This document shows positions 25,872 through 37,489 of a DNA stretch of 64,000 bases, piece after piece. Made by a program: the position numbers and the translations under genes. The notes beneath the pieces were generated by a model. That model did no database searches, was not told the DNA's origin, and saw nothing but the letters and a program-made list of their open reading frames with translations. Source of the stretch: Pelagibius marinus (GTDB lineage: Bacteria > Pseudomonadota > Alphaproteobacteria > Kiloniellales > Kiloniellaceae). The stretch spans positions 1 through 64,000 of the forward strand of contig NZ_JACSDK010000009.1 in assembly GCF_014925385.1 (NCBI RefSeq), given 5' to 3'. Numbering within the stretch: position 1 is the stretch's first letter; each line of letters begins with the position of its first letter.

Positions 25872-26654
25872 ATGGGTGAGACGGAACGACAGCCTGGCGC
25901 CGGCGCGGCGAGCGTCGATGCGGAGGAGATCGCCAAGTTTTCCGCCATGGCGGAGGCCTGGTGGGACCCGGAGGGCAAGTTTCGCCCGCTGCACCGCTTC
26001 AACCCGGTGCGCCTGGCCTTCATCCGTGACCGGCTCTGCGCCCATTTCGGGCGCGATCCCCTGGCCGAGAACCCCCTCAAAGGCCTGAAGCTGCTGGACG
26101 TGGGCTGCGGCGGCGGGCTGCTGTCGGAGCCGCTGGCCCGCCTGGGCGCTGAGGTCACCGGCCTGGACGCCGCCGAGAAGAACATCCGGATCGCCAGCCT
26201 GCACGCGGCGGAAGCGGGGCTGAACATCGATTACCGCCACGGCAGCGTCGAGGCCCTGGCGGAGAGCGGTGGGCGTTTCGACGCCGTCATGAACATGGAG
26301 GTGGTCGAGCACGTCGCCGACGTGGAGTCCTTCCTCAGCGCCTCGGCGGCCCTGGTGCGGCCCGGCGGCCTGATGATCCTGGCCACCCTGAACCGCACGC
26401 CGAAGGCCTTTCTGCTGGCCATCGTCGGGGCCGAGTATCTGCTGCGCTGGCTGCCGCGGGGGACCCACGACTGGCGCCGCTTTCTGCGCCCCTCGGAACT
26501 GGCCCGCGCCCTGCGCCAGGCCGACATGGAGGTCACGGAGATGACCGGCGTCGCCTACAATCCGCTGACCGACAGCTGGCGCCTGGCGCCGCGCGATCTG
26601 GACGTGAACTACATGCTGGTGGCCGCGCGCCCTGAGGCCGCAGGAAAGGGCTGA
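25872..26654 (+). CDS. ubiG: Ubiquinone biosynthesis O-methyltransferase UbiG
   Basis: SAM-dependent enzyme carrying out both O-methylations in ubiquinone synthesis, associated with the inner membrane. The conserved UbiG opening ([30 protein letters not shown], about residues 20-50) and the SAM loop [19 protein letters not shown] near 72-90 are clear. The MNMEVVEHV motif follows near 135. The ATG at 25872 has GGCAGGGA upstream and gives 260 residues; a TTG at 25857 is an alternative. Its position divergent from lysC is usual for Rhodospirillales and Rhizobiales. Confidence 0.96.
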   Translation: MGETERQPGAGAASVDAEEIAKFSAMAEAWWDPEGKFRPLHRFNPVRLAFIRDRLCAHFGRDPLAENPLKGLKLLDVGCGGGLLSEPLARLGAEVTGLDAAEKNIRIASLHAAEAGLNIDYRHGSVEALAESGGRFDAVMNMEVVEHVADVESFLSASAALVRPGGLMILATLNRTPKAFLLAIVGAEYLLRWLPRGTHDWRRFLRPSELARALRQADMEVTEMTGVAYNPLTDSWRLAPRDLDVNYMLVAARPEAAGKG

Positions 26655-26690
26655 GGGCCTGGCAGACTTCGCCCCTGGGAGTTTTCCCTC

Positions 26691-27179
26691 TTAGGAGTTC
26701 TCTCGGGGCAGCCAGGGCACCCGCGCCACCTCGATGCCCTCGTCCTGCAATTCCTTGGCCTCGGCATCGGAGGTTTCGCCGTAGATCCCGTGCGGATCGC
26801 TTTCCCCGTAGTGGATCTTGCGTGCTTCCTCGGCGAACTGGTCGCCGACGTAGTCGCAGTTCTTCTCCACATGGTCGCGCAACTCGCGCAACATGCGGCG
26901 CAGCTCGCCGGCCTTCTCGCTGTCGGCCAGGGCCGCGGCGGCGGGACCGTTCTCCCGGGGCGACTCCTGCGGCGTTTCCTGGGCGCGGTCCGCCGGCTCG
27001 GCCTTGCCGCGCCGGCTCGTTACAACCGCCGGCGCCATCAGCGCCTTGGTCACTTTCCTGCTGCCGCAGACCGGGCAGACGACCTTGCCCGCCTCGGCCT
27101 GGGCGGTGAAGCTGGCGCTATCGGGAAACCACGCCTCGAAGACGTGGTCTTTACGGCATTTGAGGTCGTAGACGATCAT
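26691..27179 (-). CDS. DUF1178 family protein
   Basis: A 162-residue protein of a family widespread in alpha- and betaproteobacteria with no assigned role. The N-terminus begins MIVYDLKCRKDHVFEAWF, and a second CxxC pair (CPVCGS near 38-43) gives a likely zinc ribbon with the first cysteine and histidine. The middle is low-complexity, and the C-terminal helical region ends with EEARKIHYGESDPHGIYGE and then ELQDEGIEVARVPWLP, both conserved family blocks. The ATG at 27179 begins the conserved start; a longer frame from 27221 is not used. Its end converges with ubiG. Confidence 0.9.
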   Translation of the reverse strand: MIVYDLKCRKDHVFEAWFPDSASFTAQAEAGKVVCPVCGSRKVTKALMAPAVVTSRRGKAEPADRAQETPQESPRENGPAAAALADSEKAGELRRMLRELRDHVEKNCDYVGDQFAEEARKIHYGESDPHGIYGETSDAEAKELQDEGIEVARVPWLPRENS

Positions 27180-27249
27180 TGCGATCCGGAAGTTCCCATC
27201 ACAGGTCCGCCAAGGGGCCAATCAAGAACCCTTACAGGAAAGAAATAGG

Positions 27250-27852
27250 GTGAAACAGGCCGATAGTCAAAGCACCACGAAAGGCCCGGAAGGCGGGCAA
27301 AAACACCCGGGAAGCGGCGGTCCCTCGCCCTGGGTGCGGCGTTTCGCGCCCCTTGTGCCCGCTGGGGCGCCGGTCCTGGACCTGGCCTGCGGGGGCGGGC
27401 GGCACAGCCGACTGTTCCTGGAGCGCGGCCACCCGGTGCTGGCGGTCGACCGTGACCTCTCGCGCCTGGGCGCGCTGGCCGACGATCCGCGCCTGGAAGC
27501 CCTGACCTGCGACCTGGAGGGCGGCCCGCCGCCGAGCTTCCTCGAACGGCGCTTCGGCGGCATCGTGGTCACCAACTACCTCCACCGGCCGCTCTTCGGC
27601 CCGCTGGCGGCGGCGCTGGCCCCCGGCGGAGTGCTGATCTACGAAACCTTCGCCAAGGGCAACGAGCGCTTCGGCAAGCCGAGCAACCCGCACTTCCTGC
27701 TGTATGCCGGCGAACTGCTGGAAGCCTTCCAGGGCCGCCTGGACGTCATCGCTTACGAGAACGTGGTTGTCGAACAGCCCAAAGCCGCGGCGGTGCAGCG
27801 GCTCTGCGCGCGAGCCCCGGCGGAAGAAGAGGAAACGGAAGCTGGGGAATAG
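27250..27852 (+). CDS. Class I SAM-dependent methyltransferase (TehB-like)
   Basis: A 200-residue single-domain methyltransferase. The SAM-binding loop VLDLACGGGRHSRLF sits near residues 43-57, and the acidic residue that holds the ribose follows in VLAVDRDL. The later IVVTNYLHRPLFGPL and YETFAKGNERFGKPSNP blocks are seen in a conserved proteobacterial family of unknown substrate. The start is a GTG at 27250 after AGGAAAGAAATAGG. It converges with grxC, with only six bases between their stops. The substrate is not known. Confidence 0.85.
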   Translation: MKQADSQSTTKGPEGGQKHPGSGGPSPWVRRFAPLVPAGAPVLDLACGGGRHSRLFLERGHPVLAVDRDLSRLGALADDPRLEALTCDLEGGPPPSFLERRFGGIVVTNYLHRPLFGPLAAALAPGGVLIYETFAKGNERFGKPSNPHFLLYAGELLEAFQGRLDVIAYENVVVEQPKAAAVQRLCARAPAEEEETEAGE

Positions 27853-27858
27853 GGGCGC

Positions 27859-28122
27859 TCAGGCGCCGGGCTGCAGCAGCGCGTCGAGCTTGTGGCTGGA
27901 CTCCAGGGCGAAGAGCTCGTCACAGCCGCCGATGTGGCGGTCATCGATGAAGATCTGCGGCACCGAGGTGCGCCCGCCGCTGCGCGCGACCATCTCGGAG
28001 CGGCGCTTGGGGTTCACCATCACGTCGATCTCGGTGAATTCCGCGCCCTTCTGCTCCAGCAGCTTCTTCGCCCGGTAGCAGAAGCCGCAGAGCATGCTCG
28101 AATAGATCTCAACCTTCGCCAT
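27859..28122 (-). CDS. grxC: Glutaredoxin 3
   Basis: An 87-residue dithiol glutaredoxin that reduces disulphides and mixed glutathione disulphides in the cytoplasm. The thioredoxin fold begins AKVEIYSSMLCGFCYRAKKLL, with CGFC in place of the common CPYC. TSVPQIFI (cis-proline) near 55 and GGCDELFAL near 70 form the glutathione-binding site. The ATG at 28122 marks the usual start; the longer frame to 28239 is rejected. It lies downstream of comF on the same strand with a 113-base gap. This comF-grxC pair is frequent in alphaproteobacteria. Confidence 0.93.
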   Translation of the reverse strand: MAKVEIYSSMLCGFCYRAKKLLEQKGAEFTEIDVMVNPKRRSEMVARSGGRTSVPQIFIDDRHIGGCDELFALESSHKLDALLQPGA

Positions 28123-28235
28123 GGTGTCCTGGTACCCATCCCATCGACTGACCCGGCCCCGCAAAGGGGCCCAAGGGGAGAAGATGGTGTCGCCCCCCGC
28201 GCTTGTCCAGACCGGGCCTTGTTCAGGGCGCCCGC

Positions 28236-29078
28236 TCAATCCCGCAGCGCCCGGGCCAGCAGCAGCACGTCGACGGCCGCCGCCCCGGCCTTCAAGGCGG
28301 CGCGGCTGCAGGCCGCGACCGTCGCGCCGGTGGTCATCACGTCGTCGACCAGCAGCAGGCGGCGGCCCTTCAACAGCTTCGCGCGGCGCGGGTTCACCGC
28401 GAAGGCGCCGGCCACGTTGCGCTGGCGTTCACTGCGGGTGAGGCGCCCCTGGCTGGGCGTCGCCCGGCGGCGCAGCAGCAGGTCCGGGACCTCCGGCAGG
28501 CCCTGGCGCCGCGCCAGGGCCCGCGCCAGCAGGGCCGCCTGGTTGTAGCGCCGGGAAAACAGGCGGCGCCAATGCAGCGGCACCGGCGCCACGACCTCCG
28601 CCGCCGCCATCAGGTCGCGGCCGCTGCGCGCCATCCAGGCGGCGTAGGGCGCGGCCGCCTCGGTGCGATCCCCGTGCTTGAAGCCCAGCAGCAGCGGCCG
28701 GCTGCCCTCGTCGTAGCGCATCACCGCGCGGGCCCGCTCGAAAGGCGGCGGTTCGGCCAGGCAGGCGCCGCACGCCAGGCCGCCCCCCTCGGCACTGCCC
28801 GCCGTCCCGTCACCCGCCGTCTCGTCACCCGCCGTCTCGTCATAGGCGAAAGGCAGCCCGCAGCGCCGGCACTGCGGCTCGGCCAGGAAGGTGATGCCCG
28901 ACCAGCAGGCCGGGCAGAGCGCGCCCTGGTTCTCGACCAGGTCGCCGCAGCCCAGGCAGCGCGGCGGCAGCACCAGGTCGAGGGCGCGCACCACGGGGCG
29001 CAGCAGGGGGAAGCGCGGCCCCGGCGCCTGCCCGCGCGGCGGCGCTTCTGTCGCAATCGTCTGCTTGATCCCCCACAT
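28236..29078 (-). CDS. ComF family protein (double zinc ribbon plus phosphoribosyltransferase)
   Basis: A 280-residue relative of ComF/GntX, used in DNA uptake or DNA transactions; the molecular role is not fully settled. The N-terminal zinc part has CLGCGD, CPAC, CRRCG and CGAC. The C-terminal phosphoribosyltransferase domain shows KHGDRTEAAAPYA, APVPLHWRRLFSRRYNQA, and the PRPP loop LLVDDVMTTGATVAA near 240. The ATG at 29078 begins MWGIKQTI. Three 15-base tandem repeats encode GDETA units between the third and fourth zinc pairs, an unusual insertion. It is divergent from a methyltransferase gene at 29173. Confidence 0.92.
   Translation of the reverse strand: MWGIKQTIATEAPPRGQAPGPRFPLLRPVVRALDLVLPPRCLGCGDLVENQGALCPACWSGITFLAEPQCRRCGLPFAYDETAGDETAGDGTAGSAEGGGLACGACLAEPPPFERARAVMRYDEGSRPLLLGFKHGDRTEAAAPYAAWMARSGRDLMAAAEVVAPVPLHWRRLFSRRYNQAALLARALARRQGLPEVPDLLLRRRATPSQGRLTRSERQRNVAGAFAVNPRRAKLLKGRRLLLVDDVMTTGATVAACSRAALKAGAAAVDVLLLARALRD
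28798..28842. repeat. Three tandem 15-bp repeats inside comF
   Basis: The unit CCCGCCGTCYCGTCA occurs three times end to end, differing at one position. Read in the gene it gives five-residue GDETA/GDGTA units, in frame. A length change by one unit would keep the reading frame, so this is a potential slippage site. Confidence 0.85.
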
Positions 29079-29172
29079 CCCGCGATGGTGGCCGAGCCCT
29101 GGTCGCCGGTCAATCTGCGGTGTTGCCGGGTGGAGCCTTTCCGCAGACGGCCCGGCGCGCCATAGTGCGGCC

Positions 29173-30117
29173 ATGAGCGACAGCCTCTCCAATGCCTCGC
29201 CGGAGATCTTCGACCGCGCCAGCCTGCGCCGCCACCGCGAGCGGGCCGCGGCCGCGATCGGCGAGCACGATTTCCTGATCCGCGAGGTGGCCGAGCGCCT
29301 GCTCGACCGGCTGCAGGACATTCGCCGCCGCTTCCCCCTGGCGCTGGACCTGGGCTGCCACCACGGCGTGGTCGCCGAACTGCTGGCCGGATACCCGGCG
29401 GGCCTGGGCGGCATCGAGACCCTGGTCCAGGCCGACCTCTCCCCGGCCATGGCCCGCCTGGCCGCGGCGCGCGCGCCCAGCCTGGTCGCCGACGAAGAGG
29501 CCCTGCCCTTCGCCGAGGGCTCCCTGGACCTCGTCCTCTCGGTGCTCAGCCTGCACTGGGTGAACGACCTGCCGGGCACGCTGCTGCAGATCGCCCGCAT
29601 GCTGAAGCCGGACGGCCTGTTCCTCGCCGCGATGATCGGCGGTGAGAGCCTGAAGGAGCTGCGCGCGGCGCTGATGCAGGCCGAAAGCGAGGTCGAGGGC
29701 GGCGTCTCGCCGCGCGTCTCGCCCTTCGCCGACCTGCGCGACCTGGGCGGCCTGCTGCAGCGCGCCGGCTTCGCCCTGCCGGTCGCCGACATGGACAGCA
29801 TCACCGTCACCTATCCCACGGCGCTTAAGCTGATGGGCGACCTGCGCGGCATGGGGGAGAGCGGCGCCGACCGCAACCGGCGGCGCGGCTTCAGCCGGCG
29901 CGAAACCCTGCTGCGCGCCGCCGCGCTGTACCAGGAGCGCCACGCGGACAGCGAGGGGCGTATCCCCGCCACCTTTGAGATTCTCTACCTGACCGGCTGG
30001 ACGCCCCACGCTTCCCAGCAGCGCCCGCTCGCCCCGGGCAGCGCGCAGGCGCGCCTGGCCGAGGCGCTGGACAGCGCGGAACTGCCGAGCGGCGACAAGG
30101 CCGACCCGAAGCGCTGA
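29173..30117 (+). CDS. Methyltransferase domain protein (BioC / NDUFAF5-like)
   Basis: A 314-residue SAM-dependent methyltransferase-fold protein. Residues 55-75 hold the SAM loop LALDLGCHHGVVAELL, residues 85-100 the TLVQADLSPAMARLA block, and LDLVLSVLSLHWVNDLPG near 120 is typical of the BioC and NDUFAF5 group. NDUFAF5 hydroxylates an arginine of complex I in mitochondria, and alphaproteobacterial homologues are its closest bacterial relatives, so a complex I assembly role is possible. It lacks biotin genes around it, which argues against BioC. The ATG at 29173 is preceded by no strong ribosome site. It converges with a ribbon-helix-helix gene. Confidence 0.85.
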   Translation: MSDSLSNASPEIFDRASLRRHRERAAAAIGEHDFLIREVAERLLDRLQDIRRRFPLALDLGCHHGVVAELLAGYPAGLGGIETLVQADLSPAMARLAAARAPSLVADEEALPFAEGSLDLVLSVLSLHWVNDLPGTLLQIARMLKPDGLFLAAMIGGESLKELRAALMQAESEVEGGVSPRVSPFADLRDLGGLLQRAGFALPVADMDSITVTYPTALKLMGDLRGMGESGADRNRRRGFSRRETLLRAAALYQERHADSEGRIPATFEILYLTGWTPHASQQRPLAPGSAQARLAEALDSAELPSGDKADPKR

Positions 30118-30150
30118 TTCACCCTCCGTCCGCGCCCGCGCGAAAACCGG

Positions 30151-30459
30151 TCAGCCGTGACCGTCGCTCTTGCCGCTGTTGCCACTGTTGTGGTTGCGGC
30201 GCTGCAAGGCCAGGGCGTGGCCTTCCTCGGTCGCCGCGTCACGGAAATAGTTGAGGATGTAGACCCGCACGCCGGCGGTGAGCCCGGACTGGTCACGCTC
30301 CTTGTCCACCTGGGCACAGATGTCGTGCAGGCTGCGCCCTTCCCGAGTGCAGATCTCGGTCAGTGCGTCCCACATCTCTGGTTCCAGGCGGATGCTCGTT
30401 CGCCGATCCGCGAGTGTAATATTGCGGCTAATAAGCGTAGACACGAGACACTTGAGCAA
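30151..30459 (-). CDS. Ribbon-helix-helix domain protein
   Basis: A 102-residue protein with an RHH_4-type domain: ADRRTSIRLEPEMWDALTEI (about residues 17-36) followed by EGRSLHDICAQVDKERD. The strand-helix-helix pattern of small DNA-binding repressors is present, and this subfamily is conserved in alphaproteobacteria. The tail (RRNHNSGNSGKSDGHG) is low-complexity. The start at 30459 or a downstream TTG around residue 9 are both possible. The DNA target is unknown, and it stands as a single gene with a 126-base AT-richer upstream region. Confidence 0.8.
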   Translation of the reverse strand: MLKCLVSTLISRNITLADRRTSIRLEPEMWDALTEICTREGRSLHDICAQVDKERDQSGLTAGVRVYILNYFRDAATEEGHALALQRRNHNSGNSGKSDGHG

Positions 30460-30585
30460 TCACATAAAAATATTGAGCAGAAACTTGCACTGAACATTCT
30501 ACCCGCCAGCAACCGCCAGTAGCAAGTTTTCTCGTTTCGCTCACGGAAATGTCGCAGAAGGCAACGGCGCCAGGGCCGGGCCGTG

Positions 30586-31044
30586 TTACAGCAGGTCGCG
30601 CAGCAGGGCGACCAGCGGCACGTCGGCCGGGGGCATGTCGTAGTCGCTGAGCCGCGCCGGCCTCACCCAGGCCAGCGCCTGTCCCTCGCGGCCGTGCGGC
30701 TGGCCCTCCCACTTGCGGCAGGCGAAGAGCGGCATCAGCAGGTGGAAGTCGTCATAGGCGTGGGAAGCGAAGGCGATGGGCGCGAGGCAGCTTTGCCGCG
30801 TGTCGATTCCCAGCTCTTCGTGCAGTTCGCGCACCAGCGCGGCTTCCGGGGTCTCGCCCTCGGCCACCTTGCCGCCGGGAAACTCCCAGAGGCCGGCCAT
30901 GGAACGGCCTTCCGGGCGCTGGGCGATCAGCACCCGGCCGTCGATGTCCACCAGCGCCGCCGCGGCGACCAGCAGAATCGGCCTGGCCGGCGCGGCGCGT
31001 TCGTCGGCCTGCCAGCATCCGGCGTCGTCCGCTGCCTCGTTCAC
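30586..31044 (-). CDS. mutT: MutT-type (d)GTP pyrophosphohydrolase
   Basis: Nudix hydrolase that removes mutagenic 8-oxo-dGTP from the nucleotide pool. The full Nudix box is present: GGKVAEGETPEAALVRELHEELG, with its conserved REL-x-EE-x-G, near residues 57-79. Upstream, LIAQRPEGRSMAGLWEFPGG gives the substrate-binding strand typical of MutT. At 152 residues it is slightly longer than E. coli MutT because of an N-terminal extension. The ATG at 31044 lies 5 bases after the argJ stop, so the two share a transcript. The argJ-mutT pair is common in alphaproteobacteria. Confidence 0.93.
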   Translation of the reverse strand: MNEAADDAGCWQADERAAPARPILLVAAAALVDIDGRVLIAQRPEGRSMAGLWEFPGGKVAEGETPEAALVRELHEELGIDTRQSCLAPIAFASHAYDDFHLLMPLFACRKWEGQPHGREGQALAWVRPARLSDYDMPPADVPLVALLRDLL

Positions 31045-31049
31045 GGCGC

Positions 31050-32282
31050 TCAGCTCCGGTAGTCGGCGTTGATCGAGATGTAGCCGTGGGTCAGGTCGCA
31101 GGTCCAGACCGTGGCCCGGCCGCGGCCGATGCCGATGTCCACATCGATGTCGATGTCGCTGCCCTTCATGTGGGCGGCCACCGGCGCCTCGTCGTAGCCG
31201 GGCACAACTTCGCCGGCCTCGGCGACCTGCACGCCGCCGATGGCGATCGACAGGCGGTCGCGGTCGGCGCGCTCGCCGGACTTGCCCACGGCCATGACGA
31301 TACGCCCCCAGTTGGCATCCTCGCCGGCGATGGCCGTCTTCACCAGCGGCGAATTGCCGATCGCCAGCCCGATGCGCCGGGCCGCGCCCTGCGAGGCGGC
31401 GCCACGCACGTTGATGGTGATGAACTTGCTGGCACCCTCGCCGTCGCGCACCACCTGCTGGGCGAGGTCGCGCAGCAGGTCCTCCAAGGCCCGGCGGAAA
31501 TCGGCCAGGCGCGGATCGCGCGGATCACTGATGCGCGGATGCTTCGCCTTGCCGGTGGCGCCGAGCAGCAGGGTGTCGCTGGTCGAGGTGTCGCCGTCGA
31601 CGGTAATGCAGTTGAAGGTCCTGTCCGCCGCCTGGCGCAGCAGGGCCTGCAGCACCGGGCCCGGCAGGCGCGCGTCGGTGAAGGCGAAGGAGAGCATGGT
31701 GCCCATGTCCGGCGCGATCATGCCGGAGCCCTTGGCGATGCCCGCCAGCGTCACCGGATTGCCGCCGATTTCCGCCTTGCGCAGCGCACCCTTGGGATAG
31801 GTGTCGGTGGTCATGATCGCCCGCGCCGCGGTCTTCCAGCCGTCGGCCTTCAGCTTTTTTGGCAGGCCCCTCACGGTCTTGATGATGCGCTCGGTGGGCA
31901 GCGGCTCGCCGATCACGCCGGTGGAGGCCGCCAGCACGTCCTGCGGCCGGCACCCCAGGGCGCCGGCAACCGCCTGGACCACCCGCTTGACCGAGGTCTC
32001 CCCGGTCTTGCCGGTGAAGGCGTTGGCGTTGCCGGAGTTGACGATGACAGCACGGGCGCGGCCGTGGGGCAGCTGCGCCCGGCACCACTCCACCGGCGCC
32101 GAGGCGGTCTTGGAACGGGTGAGGACGCCGGCGACCGTGCTGCCCGGATCCAGCACCATGAGGCAGACGTCCGGCCGCCCCCTGTACTTTACGCCGCAGG
32201 CGGCCGTCGCAAACTGCAGGCCGTCGATCTCCGGCAGGCCCGGAAAGCGCTTCGGCGCAAGGGGAGAGACCTCTAAAGCCAT
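31050..32282 (-). CDS. argJ: Bifunctional glutamate N-acetyltransferase / ornithine acetyltransferase
   Basis: Recycles the acetyl group from N-acetylornithine to glutamate in arginine synthesis, and can also acetylate glutamate from acetyl-CoA. The precursor cuts itself into two chains at the conserved KGSGMIAPDMGTMLSF motif near residue 190; the threonine after MG becomes the nucleophile. Other conserved parts are NSGNANAFTG near 85 and the C-terminal GRATVWTCDLTHGYISIN. The 410-residue length is standard. mutT is 5 bases downstream, and a parvulin-type foldase gene lies 66 bases upstream on the same strand. Confidence 0.96.
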   Translation of the reverse strand: MALEVSPLAPKRFPGLPEIDGLQFATAACGVKYRGRPDVCLMVLDPGSTVAGVLTRSKTASAPVEWCRAQLPHGRARAVIVNSGNANAFTGKTGETSVKRVVQAVAGALGCRPQDVLAASTGVIGEPLPTERIIKTVRGLPKKLKADGWKTAARAIMTTDTYPKGALRKAEIGGNPVTLAGIAKGSGMIAPDMGTMLSFAFTDARLPGPVLQALLRQAADRTFNCITVDGDTSTSDTLLLGATGKAKHPRISDPRDPRLADFRRALEDLLRDLAQQVVRDGEGASKFITINVRGAASQGAARRIGLAIGNSPLVKTAIAGEDANWGRIVMAVGKSGERADRDRLSIAIGGVQVAEAGEVVPGYDEAPVAAHMKGSDIDIDVDIGIGRGRATVWTCDLTHGYISINADYRS

Positions 32283-32348
32283 GGCAAAGCTTCCCGGCAG
32301 GTCGTCGCAGGCATCTTCAGCATCCCTGGTCGGTTGGGTTGGGCCGGC

Positions 32349-33344
32349 CTAGTTGTTCTCCGGCGCGGGATCGGTATCGGCCTCGCCGCCGCCCTGCGGC
32401 GTCGCCTCTTCCTCCGGCTGGCCGAAGAGGACCTCGATCTCGGCACCCTCGCGCAGCTCGGCGATGACCGCCGCGGCGGCCTCCTGGGAAAGCTGGTCGC
32501 GCAGCTCACCCTCGACGGCCTCCTTGGTCGGCGGCTCGGTCATGGAGCTCTCTTCCAGCAGAATGACGTGGAAGCCGAACTGGGTCTTCACCGGTTCCTT
32601 TGAATAGGTGCCGACCTCCATGCCGAAGGCGGCGTCGGAGAACTCGGGCACCATCTGGCCCTCTTGGAAGGGCGGCAGCTCGCCGCCGTTGGCGCCGCTC
32701 GGCCCGGTCGACTTCTCCTTGGCCAGTTCCGCGAAATCGGCGCCGCCGTCCAGCTCGGTGATGACCGCCTTGGCCTCGTCCTCGGTCTCCACCAGGATGT
32801 GGCGCGCTTTCAGCTCACGCTGCGGCGGGTTCTCCTCCAGGTACTTCTGGTAGGCCGTCTCCAGCTTGTCGTCGGTCACCTGCTCGTCGATGGCGCGCTG
32901 CAGGTAAGTCTGGCCGACGATGAGGTCCTCGACCTTGCCGAGCTGGCTCATCACCTCGGCGTCCTGGGCCAGTCCGGCCTTGTGGCCGGCCTGGGTCGCC
33001 AGTTCGTTGTTCACCACCTGCTCCAGGATCTGCGGCATCAGCATCTGGGCCTGGGCCTGCAGCTGCGGGGGCAGCCGCTGGAGGAAGGCGACGAGGTCGG
33101 ACTCGTAAAGGTTCTGGCCGTTGACGATGGCGATGGGATCGCCTTCATCGCCGGCGCCTTCGCCCTCGGCGGCCATCTGGCTCTCTTCGGACTCCGCGGC
33201 GGCCTCCGGCTCGTTCATGGAAGATCCGGCCATGCCCGGCCCGGTCATGCCAGATTTGGCCAGGTAGGTCTGGATGCCATAGCCCCCGGCGGCCCCTACC
33301 AGCAGGGCGACGACCACGGCGACGACGGAAGACGATTTAGACAT
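32349..33344 (-). CDS. Parvulin-type peptidylprolyl isomerase (PpiC/PrsA-like foldase)
   Basis: A 331-residue envelope protein with an N-terminal membrane anchor (about residues 6-27), an acidic linker, a SurA-N-like helical chaperone region (75-185) and a parvulin rotamase domain (about 190-285). ARHILVETEDEAKAVITEL marks the rotamase start, GELPPFQEGQMVPEF lies in the middle and VKTQFGFHVILL marks the end. It helps fold exported proteins in the periplasm. The C-terminal tail is Glu/Pro-rich. A paralogue lies 122 bases upstream on the same strand, and secA is divergent beyond it, so export and folding are neighbours here. Confidence 0.93.
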   Translation of the reverse strand: MSKSSSVVAVVVALLVGAAGGYGIQTYLAKSGMTGPGMAGSSMNEPEAAAESEESQMAAEGEGAGDEGDPIAIVNGQNLYESDLVAFLQRLPPQLQAQAQMLMPQILEQVVNNELATQAGHKAGLAQDAEVMSQLGKVEDLIVGQTYLQRAIDEQVTDDKLETAYQKYLEENPPQRELKARHILVETEDEAKAVITELDGGADFAELAKEKSTGPSGANGGELPPFQEGQMVPEFSDAAFGMEVGTYSKEPVKTQFGFHVILLEESSMTEPPTKEAVEGELRDQLSQEAAAAVIAELREGAEIEVLFGQPEEEATPQGGGEADTDPAPENN

Positions 33345-33466
33345 GAAAAAATTCTCCTTGAAGGGCCGCGTACCCCGGCGGCCCGATGAACAACGGCCCG
33401 ACTATGCTTTTTTTGCGGAAACTTCCACGGGCTCGAATTCTCTCTCGCAGACTGCGGGGCGGCGGC

Positions 33467-34489
33467 TCATTGGGCGCTTCCCGCCCCGGACGTGCCGTCC
33501 TCGGGAAACATCTCAACAGAGGCCTCGCGGCGCAGGCTGAAGACCAGCTGGTCGACGGCTTCTTTCCTAGCCTCTTCGCGCAGTTTGTCCTGCATGTCCA
33601 GAAAGGAAGGAATGTTATCGGCGCGCCGGTCGACCAGCAGGATGACGTGCCAGCCGAATTCGGTGCGCACCGGCGCGGCGGTGTACTCGCCGGGCTCCAG
33701 CGCCAGGGCGGCCGCGGCGAAAGCCGGCGCCATGCGGCTGGGATGGAAATAGCCCAGGTCGCCGCCGCGCGCGGCCGAGGCTCCTGTGGACAGTTCCTTG
33801 GCCAGGGAGATGAAGACTTCGCCCTGGTTCAGGCGGGCGATGACTTCCTCGGCCGTTTCCTCGCTCTCGACCAGAATGTGCCGGGCGCGGATCTCCTGGT
33901 CGCCGCGCCGCGCCGCCACCAGGGCGTCGTAACGCGCCCGCAGGTCGGCGGTGGAGACCTTCTCGTTCAGATAGCGCTCCAGCAGGACACTCGACAGGAC
34001 CCGGTCCTCGAAGCTCGCCAGGCGCTCGCGGACGACGGGATCGTCGCGCAGGCCCTCGGCCCGCGCCGCGTCGGCCAGCAGGCGCAGGTCGACCAGGCGG
34101 TCGAGCAGGGCCGGAAAGACCGACTCGATCTGATCGCGGTAGCGCGGCGGCAGGTCCTGGGCCGAGGCCACCACCTCCGCCCAGCGGATGCCGTGCCCGT
34201 TGACCCGCGCCACCACGGGATTCTGCGCGTTCATTTCCTTCAGCGCGTCCTTCAGGCGGGCGACCTCGGCCTCGGAGGCCTCGCCTTCGCCGCCCGGCGT
34301 TGGCAGGGTCAGCGGCAGGGGATCGCCCCCTTCCTGCGCCTGCAGCGGCCGGCCCGCGGCCCCCGCGATCAGCACCGAAAGCAGGGTCGGCAGCAGCACG
34401 GCCGCAGCGCGGCCACGGCGCCTGAAAAGGCCGGAAATCCGGGGCCTCTGCGCAAAAGGGGAAATCCTCTGGGGTCTGCGACGCGCCAT
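33467..34489 (-). CDS. Parvulin-type peptidylprolyl isomerase (SurA-like foldase), second paralogue
   Basis: A 340-residue exported protein. Residues 1-50 form an unusually long, Arg-rich signal sequence (MARRRPQRISPFAQRPRISG then RRRGRAAAVLLPTLLSVLI) with cleavage probably after LQA. A helical chaperone region (85-195) precedes one rotamase domain, with ARHILVESEETAEEVIARLN near 200 and VRTEFGWHVILLVDRR near 285. It is divergent from secA with a 231-base gap. The two paralogues share domain order but only moderate similarity, so they likely serve different clients. The signal peptide also resembles a twin-arginine one, but no RRxFLK motif is present. Confidence 0.93.
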   Translation of the reverse strand: MARRRPQRISPFAQRPRISGLFRRRGRAAAVLLPTLLSVLIAGAAGRPLQAQEGGDPLPLTLPTPGGEGEASEAEVARLKDALKEMNAQNPVVARVNGHGIRWAEVVASAQDLPPRYRDQIESVFPALLDRLVDLRLLADAARAEGLRDDPVVRERLASFEDRVLSSVLLERYLNEKVSTADLRARYDALVAARRGDQEIRARHILVESEETAEEVIARLNQGEVFISLAKELSTGASAARGGDLGYFHPSRMAPAFAAAALALEPGEYTAAPVRTEFGWHVILLVDRRADNIPSFLDMQDKLREEARKEAVDQLVFSLRREASVEMFPEDGTSGAGSAQ

Positions 34490-34633
34490 GGCTACGCATC
34501 ATGCACGGCGCGGGCCATATCACAAGGGTTCGCAAGGGGGCGGCGGGGGCGGATCCAGGCGTTCCGGCGCCTGCCGGCGCATCGACCCCGGGTAGAGCGC
34601 GGGCGGCCCCGGGCGACACCCCCGGGAGCATCG

Positions 34634-34662
34634 TTGACAGCCTGAAGCCGGGGCCCTATGTG
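34634..34662 (+). promoter_or_regulatory. Sigma-70 type promoter of secA
   Basis: A perfect TTGACA (34634-34639) is followed after 17 bases by TATGTG (34657-34662). Transcription would start near 34669, giving a leader of about 50 bases. It is the only good -35/-10 pair in the secA upstream gap. Confidence 0.5.
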
Positions 34663-34720
34663 TCACACCACGTAAAAAAGGGGGCTCCGGCCGCCACTCA
34701 CCAAATCGTAAGGATCTCGC

Positions 34721-37456
<2,736 letters not shown>

Positions 37457-37489
37457 AGGCTTAGCCTACCCTCATTCCCAGACATAATT

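Noticed and set aside
28891-29172. Upstream extension of the methyltransferase gene to base 28891
   Set aside because: The extension overlaps comF in the antisense direction and is Arg/Gly/Pro-rich; the ATG at 29173 fits the family start.
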